From NCBI GenBank assembly GCA_009777335.1, contig WRMC01000018.1, forward strand, positions 1 to 36,636: a DNA stretch of 36,636 bases. Direction: 5' to 3'. The translations under genes were made by a program, and so were the position numbers. The stretch is from Treponema sp. Its GTDB lineage: Bacteria > Spirochaetota > Spirochaetia > Treponematales > Breznakiellaceae. The notes below the pieces were generated by a model. That model saw nothing but the letters and a program-made list of their open reading frames with translations, was not told the origin of the DNA and made no database searches. This document shows, one piece after another, positions 7,631 through 16,211 of this stretch (position 1 is the first letter of the stretch; each line of letters starts with the position of its first letter).

Positions 7631-8533
7631 ATGCGATTGATAACAAGAGGCGACTTTGATGGTCTGGCCTGCGGTGCCCTTTTAGTTGCCTTAGATTTGG
7701 TAGATGAATGGCTCTTTGTCCATCCCAAGGATATCCAGGACGGTCTGGTCAAGGCTACCGAAAACGACATAGTTGCCAATGTCCCCTATATTCAAGGCTG
7801 CGGTCTCTGGTTTGATCATCATTCCAGCGAAGATGAACGGGTAGGTTTTGCCTTTACTTTTCAGGGCCTATACAAGCTGGCTCCTAGCTGTGCCCGGGTA
7901 ATCAACGACTATTACCAGGGGGATACCCGGCTCGCCCCCTTTACCGAAATGCTTAAATACGTAGATAAATTGGATTCTGCCAATCTTACGATAGATGAAA
8001 TTATGAACCCCGGGGGCTGGGTCCTGCTGGGTTTTATTGCCGATCCCCGGACCGGTCTGGGGCGCTTTCGAAACTTTACGATATCAAACCTGGACCTCAT
8101 GCTCATCCTTTCGCAGAACATGAGCAGGCCCATAGAAGAGATCCTGGCCCTGCCGGACGTAAAGGAAAGGATCGATGTCTATTACGATCAGCACCACAAG
8201 TTTATCGATATGGTTCGCACCCATTCCAGAATAGACGGGAATGCGGTGTACATCGATCTTCGGGGGGTGGAAACCATTTATTCGGGGAACCGCTTTCTCT
8301 TGTATACGGTCTTTCCAGAGCAGAACATTTCGGTCTGGGTGGTCGAGGGCAGACAGGGGCTTAACACGGCCATCACCGTGGGCTACAGCATCATCAACAA
8401 GTCGGCCACGGTAGACGTGGGGAGCCTGATGCTCAAATACGGCGGGGGAGGCCATAGGGCCGTAGGCACCTGCCAGGTTCCCATAGAGGACACGGACCGG
8501 ATCATTTCAGAAATTCTGGAAGCGGTGCGTTAA
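7631..8533 (+). CDS. DHH-family phosphoesterase
   Basis: A cytoplasmic phosphoesterase of the DHH superfamily (RecJ, NrnA, exopolyphosphatase-like), 300 residues. The N-terminal metal-binding motifs are GDFDGLACG and WFDHHSS; the C-terminal DHHA1 domain ends in GGGGHRAVGTC. Members cleave small oligonucleotides, cyclic dinucleotide products or polyphosphate; which applies here is not resolvable. Two ATGs are adjacent (7628 and 7631). AAGGAG (7619-7624) is spaced 6 bases from the second, so I prefer 7631. The stop overlaps the stop of the convergent DUF4139 gene: four bases, TTAA (8530-8533), serve both. Confidence 0.8.
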   Translation: MRLITRGDFDGLACGALLVALDLVDEWLFVHPKDIQDGLVKATENDIVANVPYIQGCGLWFDHHSSEDERVGFAFTFQGLYKLAPSCARVINDYYQGDTRLAPFTEMLKYVDKLDSANLTIDEIMNPGGWVLLGFIADPRTGLGRFRNFTISNLDLMLILSQNMSRPIEEILALPDVKERIDVYYDQHHKFIDMVRTHSRIDGNAVYIDLRGVETIYSGNRFLLYTVFPEQNISVWVVEGRQGLNTAITVGYSIINKSATVDVGSLMLKYGGGGHRAVGTCQVPIEDTDRIISEILEAVR

Positions 8534-10551
8534 AAATTAATCGTCTGTACATAATCCTCGTAGACCCTGCGGGCCCCCCGGGCTTCGTCCAGGGCGCGGC
8601 TTATCCGGCTATTCAGCTCATCGATCTCCGAGTCTAACTGGGACATGCGGCGCAGGTACTCCTCGCTTAAGGGAAGCCCCGGGCCCACGGCCTCCAGATT
8701 GCTTCGGATACGGCCCTGTTCAGCCGTAAGCCGGCTCATCTGGGCCGTTAGATCCCTATGCTGGCTGTCCAGCTGGTCCGCAGCCCGGCGCAGTTCTATG
8801 GCCCGGGTAAGGGCGTTTCGAACCTCCGCCGAAATTTCCTGGTTGGTGGACAAGCTTAAAAATGCTTCGGGGCCTATTTGACTTAGGGTGATCCTCTCCG
8901 ACAGGGGTATCTCTTCCCGGACCCTGTAGGTCACGGTTTCCATGGGAGGAAGGCTAAGGTTAAAACGATAGAGATCACTGGTCCGCTCATCGTAGGATTC
9001 TGGACTTACCAGGAGGGTCCCCTGGGTGATGCCGTGTTCGATAATCAGGCGCTTTTGCTCCCCCGAAGCATTTCGCAGGGTATAGTCCCAGTCGTAGCTC
9101 TGCCGCCGGCTGATGGTCATGACCCCCCCGGAAACAGTCACCCCCGTGATGTAGCGGAGCCCCGAAGAGCTGACAAAGCCGGTGACGCTTAGGTCCTCCC
9201 CATAGGAGATAAGCCGCCGGTCGTTCTCCGGGAGGAAATCCATCAGGGCATCTCCCCCATAGGTACCCCCGTCAAAGACCGTGATGGGCCCTGCCGGAAG
9301 GGCGAGACCTAAGGTGTTATGGAGCTCTACGCTGATATGGGGATGTATGGTAGACCGGCTCGAGACAGCCCTGGGGCCCGAAAACACGAGGGTCCTTTGG
9401 GCTTCCAGGTTTCCCTGGACCAGGGGGAACATAGCTCCCTGGCGGCCCCCCATGTTCACCGGATAGGGGAGGGTAAATTCAAACTGGTCCCCCGCGGCCT
9501 GGGCCTGAGCTGTCTGGAGCTGGCCTCCCCCCAGGACTTCCCTGCCCTGGTCTGCTTCGGCGGATCGGGATCGGGCAAAGAGTATTGAATCTTCCATCAT
9601 CATCATTTCTGACTGGACCCTGGGGGCAGCAGCGGGGGCGACCCCCGAAGTATGGGTCACCGCATCGGCGGTACCGGCTATGGCCAGGGGAAGGGTGGGC
9701 CGAAAGACCCTGTAGGGGGGATAGAGCTGCTGTATAAAGGAAACAGGCCGGCCGCTGACAAGAGAGAGCTCCACGTTCTCCCAGGGGCTGTCGCTGTCAT
9801 TGTCGATGATGGCCCAACCCTGCAGGAAGGGCTGGGGGCCCGAGAGATCGAGCCGGTAGGAAACCTTCCAAACGGCGGTAGGAAGGATATAGCTTAATGA
9901 GACGGGGCGGCTCCCCGTCCCATCCAGGCGAAGGCGGAAGTTCCGTACAGAGGAATCCCTGGAATCGGAAAGCAGCTCCAGGGCCAGGTTAAGGTCCGCA
10001 TTGATGGCAGGATCGCTAAAGCGAAAGGAGATGATTTCATCCACTGGGATGGACCGGATCCCCTGGGCCGTCAGGAGCCCCAGATAGGGCTGGGGAAGGG
10101 AGTTGCCAAAGGGCGTAATATGCCCCTGTTGCCGGTACTCCAGGGTGAGGATCCGTCCCCGGATGAGTTCCCCCGTGTCTAGTTCTACTTCCTGGCCCCT
10201 CTGGCTTAAAAAGATCTCCGCCATGGTGGGGTTCCCCGAGAGGTCCACCCTGAGGGAACGCAGGCGTCTCCAAAGACCCCCTTCGGCGTCGTAGATTAAT
10301 GAGGGGGACCTTGATGCGGGGTCATGGAGGACCAGGGAGGCCAGCACATCATTGACCCCCTCGGCATCAAAGGCGAGGTCTATGTCAGCGGGCCCCGAAA
10401 GGGTGCCGCCATGTTCGAAGTATCCCACCCCCGAGGAGTAAAGGCTTATACGCCGCAGGGGCAGGGTAGGACGGGATAGTTCCCGTATGGCCTGGGCCTC
10501 CAGGGAAAACCCAAGAAGAAATAAACCCAGGAGGGTCCAGGACCATTTCAT
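8530..10551 (-). CDS. DUF4139 domain-containing secreted protein
   Basis: A 673-residue exported protein. Residues 1-21 form a signal peptide. The N-terminal segment carries [16 protein letters not shown] and [14 protein letters not shown], typical of the DUF4139/mucoidy-inhibitor-like family. The central half holds beta-rich domains including [17 protein letters not shown] and an internal low-complexity linker with a run of Met. The C-terminal 100 residues (from about 570) are a predicted coiled coil with regular Leu/Arg/Glu heptads. The family has no settled biochemical function. The ATG overlaps the stop of the PPi-PFK gene (ATGA), with GGAG 8 bases upstream, so it is the last gene of that operon. 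Confidence 0.75.
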   Translation of the reverse strand: MKWSWTLLGLFLLGFSLEAQAIRELSRPTLPLRRISLYSSGVGYFEHGGTLSGPADIDLAFDAEGVNDVLASLVLHDPASRSPSLIYDAEGGLWRRLRSLRVDLSGNPTMAEIFLSQRGQEVELDTGELIRGRILTLEYRQQGHITPFGNSLPQPYLGLLTAQGIRSIPVDEIISFRFSDPAINADLNLALELLSDSRDSSVRNFRLRLDGTGSRPVSLSYILPTAVWKVSYRLDLSGPQPFLQGWAIIDNDSDSPWENVELSLVSGRPVSFIQQLYPPYRVFRPTLPLAIAGTADAVTHTSGVAPAAAPRVQSEMMMMEDSILFARSRSAEADQGREVLGGGQLQTAQAQAAGDQFEFTLPYPVNMGGRQGAMFPLVQGNLEAQRTLVFSGPRAVSSRSTIHPHISVELHNTLGLALPAGPITVFDGGTYGGDALMDFLPENDRRLISYGEDLSVTGFVSSSGLRYITGVTVSGGVMTISRRQSYDWDYTLRNASGEQKRLIIEHGITQGTLLVSPESYDERTSDLYRFNLSLPPMETVTYRVREEIPLSERITLSQIGPEAFLSLSTNQEISAEVRNALTRAIELRRAADQLDSQHRDLTAQMSRLTAEQGRIRSNLEAVGPGLPLSEEYLRRMSQLDSEIDELNSRISRALDEARGARRVYEDYVQTINF

Positions 10552-12206
10552 TTAATATGCTCCAGCTGCAGGGTCTTGGTGGTTTGATCACAGACCTCTG
10601 GGGGTCCGTAATACTGGATGGCTCCGGGGTAATGGAAGGAGGTTTCCAGGGCCCAGGCATCCCTCTGACGGGCAAAGGTCTTAAAGGGGGCCCCCTCCAG
10701 TTCCACCAGGGCCTTTCTAATCACCGGCTTTTTTGAGCCGTGACGCTGTTCCAGGTTCATCATCATGGTCAGGGGGACCCCGCCGGCCACCCAGTCCTTG
10801 GCATCGGCCACCAGGTTCTTGACGCTGGAGATATAGCCCGTGAGCCCCCCGGCGATGAGCACGAAGGCCCCGTAACCCAGGGTATAGCAGTAGTCGGTGT
10901 CAAAGTTGGAGGGGAAGGCACAGCGGCCCTCGTAGCCAAAAAAATGGCCCAGGGCAGAGAAGCGGCCCTTATAGGTCCCTTCCTGTTTCAACATAGAGAG
11001 CCGGGCCTTAACCATGCTGATAAGGAGCTTTTCTGTTTCGATAAGGGATACCTGGACATTTCCGTGGGGGTCCCGATCGGCAAGAAACTCCTTGGCAAAT
11101 TGGGGGGGCATGGAGTTAAAAAATTGATAGGAATCGGCACTTATTTTCTTTTGGAGCCAGCTTAGCTGTTCTTCAAAAAAGTGCAGGGCCGCGAATTCTG
11201 CTTCATGTCCGGCCATGACATCATTTAATTCGCTGATGAGTTTTTTCATCTCAGGGACAAATTCCACCAGACCCTCGGGGATAAGGACCACCCCAAAGTT
11301 TTCGTTTTTATCGGCCCGCTTTACTATGGAATCGCAGATCTGATTGATGATGGCCTCCAGGGACATCTTCTTTGCTTCAACTTCCTCAGAGATGATGCAA
11401 ACGTTGGGCTGGGTCTGGAGGGCACATTCCAGGGCTATATGGCTGGCAGCCCGGCCCATGAGCTTGATAAAGTGCCAGTATTTTTTTGCACTGTTGGCAT
11501 CCCGGCAGATGTTGCCGATAAGCTCCGAGTAGGTCTTGCAGGCCGTATCAAAGCCGAAGGAAGTTTCAATGTGTTCGTTTTTTAAATCCCCGTCTATGGT
11601 CTTGGGACAGCCTATGACCTGGATATCTTCCCCTTTTTCGATAAAGTACTCGGCCAGAAGGGCAGCATTGGTGTTGGAGTCATCCCCTCCTATGATTACA
11701 ATGGCCTTAAGACCCAGGGCCTTGGCATTTTTTAGGGAGGCCGCAAACTGCTCGGGGCTCTCTATCTTGGTGCGGCCCGATCCTATGATGTCAAAGCCCC
11801 CGGTGTTTCGGTACTCTTCTATGATTTCCCCCGTAAGTTCTATGTACTTGTTTTCCAGGAGCCCCGCGGGGCCCTCCAGGTAGCCGTAGAGCTTCGAGGC
11901 GGGGTTAGCTTTTTTGAGGCCGTCAAAGATCCCGGCGATTACGTTATGGCCCCCCGGTGCCTGACCCCCCGATAGGATCAGGGCCACCTTGAGTTCGGCC
12001 CCCATGCCTGCCATGGTCCCCTTGGTAAAGGTGGCCAGGGGCTTCCCGTAAGTATGCTTGAAAATATCCTTAAGGGCCTCCTGGTCCGAGATGGCTTCGG
12101 TGGGCTCCCCAAAGTTCAGGGCTATGTCACGAATATCTCCCGAAAGGCTGGCAGGCAGTTTGGGTTTATAGGTGTAGCGGACCTTTTGTAGAATCGAAAT
12201 TTCCAT
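10548..12206 (-). CDS. pfp: Diphosphate--fructose-6-phosphate 1-phosphotransferase (PPi-PFK)
   Basis: PPi-dependent phosphofructokinase, reversible phosphorylation of fructose 6-phosphate in glycolysis and gluconeogenesis. At 552 residues it is the long form known from spirochaetes and plant beta subunits. Diagnostic motifs are [26 protein letters not shown] (the Asp after GGD marks PPi rather than ATP use), the catalytic PKTIDGDL, and [11 protein letters not shown] for substrate binding. A start at 12212 is possible, but GGAGG is spaced 6 bases from the ATG at 12206 and abuts the upstream one, so I take 12206. It lies 25 bases downstream of pyrH and overlaps the following DUF4139 gene by 4 bases. 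Confidence 0.93.
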   Translation of the reverse strand: MEISILQKVRYTYKPKLPASLSGDIRDIALNFGEPTEAISDQEALKDIFKHTYGKPLATFTKGTMAGMGAELKVALILSGGQAPGGHNVIAGIFDGLKKANPASKLYGYLEGPAGLLENKYIELTGEIIEEYRNTGGFDIIGSGRTKIESPEQFAASLKNAKALGLKAIVIIGGDDSNTNAALLAEYFIEKGEDIQVIGCPKTIDGDLKNEHIETSFGFDTACKTYSELIGNICRDANSAKKYWHFIKLMGRAASHIALECALQTQPNVCIISEEVEAKKMSLEAIINQICDSIVKRADKNENFGVVLIPEGLVEFVPEMKKLISELNDVMAGHEAEFAALHFFEEQLSWLQKKISADSYQFFNSMPPQFAKEFLADRDPHGNVQVSLIETEKLLISMVKARLSMLKQEGTYKGRFSALGHFFGYEGRCAFPSNFDTDYCYTLGYGAFVLIAGGLTGYISSVKNLVADAKDWVAGGVPLTMMMNLEQRHGSKKPVIRKALVELEGAPFKTFARQRDAWALETSFHYPGAIQYYGPPEVCDQTTKTLQLEHIK

Positions 12207-12231
12207 CTTCATCCTCCATTTCTAAAAAATT

Positions 12232-12915
12232 TTAATATATAGTAGTGCCGGTGAACTCTTGGCCCAGGAGGATCTTCTTTAGGTTGGCCAGATCCCTTCC
12301 GGCGGCGCAGATCACCTTAAGGCCCATCCGGGCGGCATGCTTACTGGCAATGGGGTCAAAGGGCAGGTTTTTCCCCGGCACCCATTCATCCCCCACCATG
12401 GCACAGAAGTCGGCCCAGGAGATGCTGTCTATGGGCTTGGCATCGGGGTTGAGTTTTGGGTCATCGGTGTATACTTTTTCGATATTCGAGAGGTTTAAGA
12501 CCCCGTCGGCTTGGAAGCGCTCGGCCAGGAGAACCGCATCGTAGTCCGATGAGAACCCGGGTTTCCAGCCCGCCGCCACCAGGACCCGCCCCATGAGGGG
12601 TTCCACCTGGGTGGGGTCATAGACCACATCCTGACTGCACCATTCGCCCATGACCGCCCGGACCAGCTGGGCATTAAGCCTGGTGGCCATGATCCCTATC
12701 CAGTCGGCCTGCTCATCTATGGGGGCTGCGACTAAAGAGCGGTAGGCCCCCTGCCAGGCCCGGGCGGGGCCTCCGCCCCCAACCACCAGGATAAAGCGGC
12801 GCTTCTCGTCCTGGGCCAGGATCTCCCCTATGAGGGCGGTGAAGTTCCGCAAAAACTCCTGGTCTACCCCCTCGGGGGCCACGATGGATCCCCCCAGGGA
12901 AATGACAGTAACCAT
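12232..12915 (-). CDS. pyrH: UMP kinase, archaeal-type
   Basis: A 227-residue amino-acid-kinase-fold protein that phosphorylates UMP to UDP. It begins with VISLGGSIVAPEGVD, then VVGGGGPARAWQ for phosphate binding, and later ADGVLNLSNIEKVYTDDPK, which binds nucleotide. The short N-terminus and overall pattern match the archaeal-type enzyme, not the common bacterial PyrH; treponemes are known to carry this type. AAGGAG lies 5 bases before the ATG. It is the first gene of a three-gene block with PPi-PFK and the DUF4139 protein, although all genes back to cysS lie on the same strand with short gaps. Confidence 0.85.
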   Translation of the reverse strand: MVTVISLGGSIVAPEGVDQEFLRNFTALIGEILAQDEKRRFILVVGGGGPARAWQGAYRSLVAAPIDEQADWIGIMATRLNAQLVRAVMGEWCSQDVVYDPTQVEPLMGRVLVAAGWKPGFSSDYDAVLLAERFQADGVLNLSNIEKVYTDDPKLNPDAKPIDSISWADFCAMVGDEWVPGKNLPFDPIASKHAARMGLKVICAAGRDLANLKKILLGQEFTGTTIY

Positions 12916-12938
12916 AGCAGCTCCTTAAAAATTCATTC

Positions 12939-14558
12939 CTAGTATATATACATCCCGGTTATTGTAACACCACTCCAGAGGGAAGAATAGGACTCAATCC
13001 CCCCCGCGGCTTCTTCCCAGATGCTCTGTAAAGCGAAGTCTCTTTCCCGGCCAAGGGTTCTGCCCCAGGGGGTGATTTGTGTGAGGGGGCGTTCGGCCCG
13101 GGAAAAGGTGATCCGCTGGTTGTCCAGGTTGCCGAAGTAGTATTGAACATGATCTTCCCTAAGGAGGAAGTCATGGGGAGCAGAGCCGGCCCCCAGGGCG
13201 GGATCCACCGGGACCCAGCCAAAGCCGTCTATCCAGAACTCGGCCCAGTAATGGGGGAAGGTGTTCTGGTTCCGGTCCACCAGGACCCCGGCCACCGGAA
13301 TGGCGGGGATATCCACCGCCCTGGCCAGGGCACAAAAGAGGAGGGCCCCCTGGTAACTGTCGGCCAATCCCTCTTCCAGGGCTTCCAGGACCCCGCCGCT
13401 CAGGGCCTCCCCCTGGATCCCCGCATTGTTGATGAGCCATTCATAGATCCGCTGGGCCCTCCCCTGGGGGAACCGTTCCAGCCGGGTAATCTGGGTTGCC
13501 AGGGCCCTGATGGAATCCTCATCTGAAGGGACAAGGGGGCTCGGCAGGGTATAGGCCGCCGAAATGGGGGAGGCCGTATTAAGCCGCGGGGGGGCCTGGT
13601 TTAGGATGTTGGTTTCTATGCTGTAGACCTCCGCCACATAGGAGACCCGGATGGTCCAGCCGCTTAAGGGGAGGGCATCGGTAAATTGAAAGAGGCTGGA
13701 ACCCCGGTAATTCTCGATGAAGGGCGGCACGCTGCTATCCAGAAGCTGAACCCCCCTCTGGGAGGAAGATGTCACCGGCCGGGGAACCCAGGCATAGAGA
13801 TCATTGGGGAGGCTCGTTTCGAGGAAGCGGAAATCCACCAGGTAGGAAAAGGCATAGCTCCGCTTGTCCCCATAGGTCTTGGTTCCCCCCATGCCGCTGA
13901 CTTCAAAAAAGGCGGGCCGGGAGCTCCCCCGGCTGCCCACAAGCTCCAGGTTTCCGCTGGAAGCTCCGTCGGGTACCCGGACCCGGATTTCCCTTTCGCT
14001 CCAGAACTCGTAGCCAAAATCCAGGTCCTGGGCTTCTATCATCTCTGTGGCCAGTCCCGGTCCGGGGTTCCAGGTAAAGTAGACCCGGCTGGCATCCCTG
14101 GAGGAACCAAAGTTATTCCCCATGATGCTGATCAGGGTGCCCACGGGCCCCGAGGCGGGTTCAATGGAGCTGATTCGAATCTCGGTTCCGTCATAGGCCC
14201 CCAGGAGGGGTGTCGGGAGCCCGGTCTGGCTGGTAAAGAGGGCCCCATTGCTGCGGCTCCGTCCCCGGTGGATGCGGACCAGCCCCGCTTCACCGAACTC
14301 CGGGAGCCTTAAGGAGATCTCCGTGTCGGTCCAGTGGAGGTAGGCGCCGCTGGTGGGGGGAGTGCCGGCGATGGTGACAAAGGATTCGTTCCGGGTGTTT
14401 CCAAAACCACTGCCCCGGATGGTAATGGTATCCCCCATGGACCCTATCCGGGGATAGATGGAATGGATCTCAGGTCTGTTATCCCGGCAGGAGGTACAAA
14501 GCAAGAGGAACAGGATAATACCAAAGAGGGGGGCCTGGGCCCTGAGGGAAGGAGTCAC
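12939..14558 (-). CDS. IPT/TIG and transglutaminase-like domain lipoprotein
   Basis: A 539-residue lipoprotein (lipobox CTSC) starting at GTG. Two IPT/TIG immunoglobulin-like domains follow (IYPRIGSMGDTITIRGSGFG and IEPASGPVGTLISIMGNNFG, each with a GxxG turn), then a beta-rich region, then a transglutaminase-like core at about residues 380-460. In that core the His (FPHYWAEFWIDG, His436) and Asp (WVPVDPALG, Asp452) of the triad are present, but the usual nucleophile Cys is Ser401 (LADSYQGALLF). It may be inactive, use Ser, or be a binding protein. It is the last of four closely packed genes beginning with the ECF sigma factor, 8 bases after its neighbour, so envelope-stress control by that sigma factor is likely. 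Confidence 0.75.
   Translation of the reverse strand: MTPSLRAQAPLFGIILFLLLCTSCRDNRPEIHSIYPRIGSMGDTITIRGSGFGNTRNESFVTIAGTPPTSGAYLHWTDTEISLRLPEFGEAGLVRIHRGRSRSNGALFTSQTGLPTPLLGAYDGTEIRISSIEPASGPVGTLISIMGNNFGSSRDASRVYFTWNPGPGLATEMIEAQDLDFGYEFWSEREIRVRVPDGASSGNLELVGSRGSSRPAFFEVSGMGGTKTYGDKRSYAFSYLVDFRFLETSLPNDLYAWVPRPVTSSSQRGVQLLDSSVPPFIENYRGSSLFQFTDALPLSGWTIRVSYVAEVYSIETNILNQAPPRLNTASPISAAYTLPSPLVPSDEDSIRALATQITRLERFPQGRAQRIYEWLINNAGIQGEALSGGVLEALEEGLADSYQGALLFCALARAVDIPAIPVAGVLVDRNQNTFPHYWAEFWIDGFGWVPVDPALGAGSAPHDFLLREDHVQYYFGNLDNQRITFSRAERPLTQITPWGRTLGRERDFALQSIWEEAAGGIESYSSLWSGVTITGMYIY
12941..12968 (-). promoter_or_regulatory. Candidate promoter for pyrH
   Basis: On the minus strand GTTACA (12968-12963), a 16-base spacer and TATACT (12946-12941) lie just upstream of pyrH, overlapping the end of the preceding coding region. 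It would give a leader of about 20 bases containing AAGGAG. Each hexamer departs modestly from consensus. Confidence 0.4.
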
Positions 14559-14566
14559 GGGGATCC

Positions 14567-15067
14567 CTAGTCCCTGTCCCCCCTGGAGAGGGGATGGGCC
14601 TCTTCAAGGTAGGGTTCCAGGGTTAGGAGCACCTCGATGTGTTCCGAGTCCTGGGACATCATGGTGCCCAGGGGGAAGAAGAAGACGGGCTCCCCAAAGC
14701 GGAGGGGAATCATCTGCATGGTGGTCTGGTAATGCATCCCCTCTCCGGGGATGTTAATCCAAATCTGTCCCTGGGCCACCAGCATGTGCTGCCCCGAACT
14801 CTGCAGGAAGGGGGTAAACTGGACCACCACCACCAGGTTGGAGCCTACCAATTGGAGCCCCACGGGCCGGCCGGGGATGGTGACCCTGATGTTCTCAGAA
14901 TCCCAGACCACCTGCTGGTTGTGTTCCAGGATACGGCTGATGATATGGATAACCACCGCCTGCTCCCTTAGGCCCGGAAGCTCATCCAGGGGGACTTCCT
15001 GGGCCGGAGCCAGCGACAGGGCCCATATGAACATAAGGGACCCCACGATGCCTTTATGGTGCCTCAT
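14567..15067 (-). CDS. Predicted periplasmic protein of unknown function
   Basis: A 166-residue protein with a signal peptide (residues 1-22, ending SLAPA before Gln23) and no other membrane segment. The mature part is mainly beta, with VIHIISRILEHNQQ near the start and alternating hydrophobic strands such as LQLVGSNLVVVVQF. I do not recognise a family. Its ATG overlaps the anti-sigma-factor stop (ATGA), and it precedes the transglutaminase-like lipoprotein by 8 bases. Position suggests a secreted component or sensor associated with the sigma/anti-sigma pair. Confidence 0.65.
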   Translation of the reverse strand: MRHHKGIVGSLMFIWALSLAPAQEVPLDELPGLREQAVVIHIISRILEHNQQVVWDSENIRVTIPGRPVGLQLVGSNLVVVVQFTPFLQSSGQHMLVAQGQIWINIPGEGMHYQTTMQMIPLRFGEPVFFFPLGTMMSQDSEHIEVLLTLEPYLEEAHPLSRGDRD

Positions 15068-15633
15068 CTCGAAGGGGAACTCCTGGAATAATCGGCCGCG
15101 TTAATGAGGGTAGGGGTCCCGGTGCGGGAAAAGCTCCGCGATTCGGGGAGGGGGATGATCATGAAGTCCCCATGCTCCTGGCTGGAGAGGAACTGCAAGA
15201 CCCCGCTCATGTCCTGGATGGGAAAGACCCCATGGTCATCCAGGCCCATATCAAAGGCCGTAAAGGCCTGGGGATTTTCGAAGCTCTGTCTTTCCCCCGG
15301 GCGGAGGACAAAAAAGACCAGGGAGAAGATGAGGACAGCCAGGGCCGCCGCGGCGGGGAGGGGGACACTGAGGTTCCTCTTCCAGAAGCTCCCAGGGGCC
15401 CGGGGCTGGTCGATTACCAGACGGGGGGCGGTGAAGTCCTTCCAAACCCGCTCCTGGGCGGCAGTCAGGCCCTCGTCCCCCTCGCTCTGGAGGAAGGCCC
15501 CCAGGCGGCGGTAGGAATCCAGCTTGGCCTGGCATTGGGCACAGGTTTCCAGGTGGGCTTCAAGTTTTTCCTTCCAGGGGGAAGGAAGCTCCTGGTCGTG
15601 ATAAAGTGAAATGAGCTGTACATCAGGGCACAT
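15064..15633 (-). CDS. Anti-sigma factor with zinc-finger (zf-HC2) domain
   Basis: A membrane-anchored anti-sigma factor, 189 residues. The cytoplasmic N-terminus has the ZAS motif His27-x3-Cys31-x2-Cys34 (HLETCAQC) and an N-terminal Cys2, expected to bind zinc and hold the sigma factor. One transmembrane helix follows at about residues 100-120 (AAAALAVLIFSLVFFVL), then a periplasmic tail of about 70 residues. I chose the ATG at 15633 over 15642 because AGGA is well spaced only for the inner start, and MCPDVQLISLY is the usual N-terminus. The gene overlaps the sigma-factor gene by 11 bases. Confidence 0.85.
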   Translation of the reverse strand: MCPDVQLISLYHDQELPSPWKEKLEAHLETCAQCQAKLDSYRRLGAFLQSEGDEGLTAAQERVWKDFTAPRLVIDQPRAPGSFWKRNLSVPLPAAAALAVLIFSLVFFVLRPGERQSFENPQAFTAFDMGLDDHGVFPIQDMSGVLQFLSSQEHGDFMIIPLPESRSFSRTGTPTLINAADYSRSSPSR

Positions 15634-16195
15634 GTATACCATCCTTGTCTATATCCCTATTCGGTATAAGGATCTCGGCCTTTAATAAACCAGCCAGGCG
15701 CTCCCGGGCCCGGAAGACCCGGACCTTTACGTTCCCTTCGCTGATTCCCAGGGACCGGCCAATTTCCTTATAATTTAACTCCCCGTACTCTTTGAGGATG
15801 AGGACCATCCTGAGGTTTTCGGGAAGTTTTTCCAGGGCCTCCCGGACCTCTTCTCGGGTTTCTTTTTTTATGAGGACATGTTCGGCGGTTTCTACGGTCC
15901 TTGTATCCTCCCTAAAGGCCTTCTGGTAGGCCTTCCGTTCCCGAACCTTTCGTTTGGCATAGTTCAGGGCCGCATTTTTAACCACCCGAATAAGCCAGTA
16001 CTTGGCCTCGTCGGGGTTGGGAAAGACCATGTTTTTTTCGTAGAGACGAAAAAAGGCCTCCTGTGAAAGATCCTCAGCAGCTTCCTCGCTGTTGGTAATC
16101 CGATAGGAAACCCTGAACAGGATGGGGAATACCTTTTCGTAGAGTTTGCGAAATTCCCCCATGGCCGGCCCAGTGCTGTTCATACTATTAAACAA
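15623..16195 (-). CDS. RNA polymerase sigma factor, ECF subfamily
   Basis: An extracytoplasmic-function sigma-70 factor of 190 residues. Region 2 includes AAEDLSQEAFFRLYE and YWLIRVVKNAALNYAKR; region 4 includes LPENLRMVLILKEYGEL and the helix-turn-helix YKEIGRSLGISEGNVKVRVF. A TTG at 16195 is preceded by AGGA at a 7-base spacing and so fits translation better than the ATG at 16183, although both are possible. Overlap with the zinc-finger anti-sigma gene makes a classical sigma/anti-sigma pair. It lies 16 bases downstream of cysS, so it is probably co-transcribed with it in addition to any autoregulated promoter. Confidence 0.9.
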   Translation of the reverse strand: MFNSMNSTGPAMGEFRKLYEKVFPILFRVSYRITNSEEAAEDLSQEAFFRLYEKNMVFPNPDEAKYWLIRVVKNAALNYAKRKVRERKAYQKAFREDTRTVETAEHVLIKKETREEVREALEKLPENLRMVLILKEYGELNYKEIGRSLGISEGNVKVRVFRARERLAGLLKAEILIPNRDIDKDGIHVP

Positions 16196-16211
16196 TGTTT
16201 TTTCCTATTTG

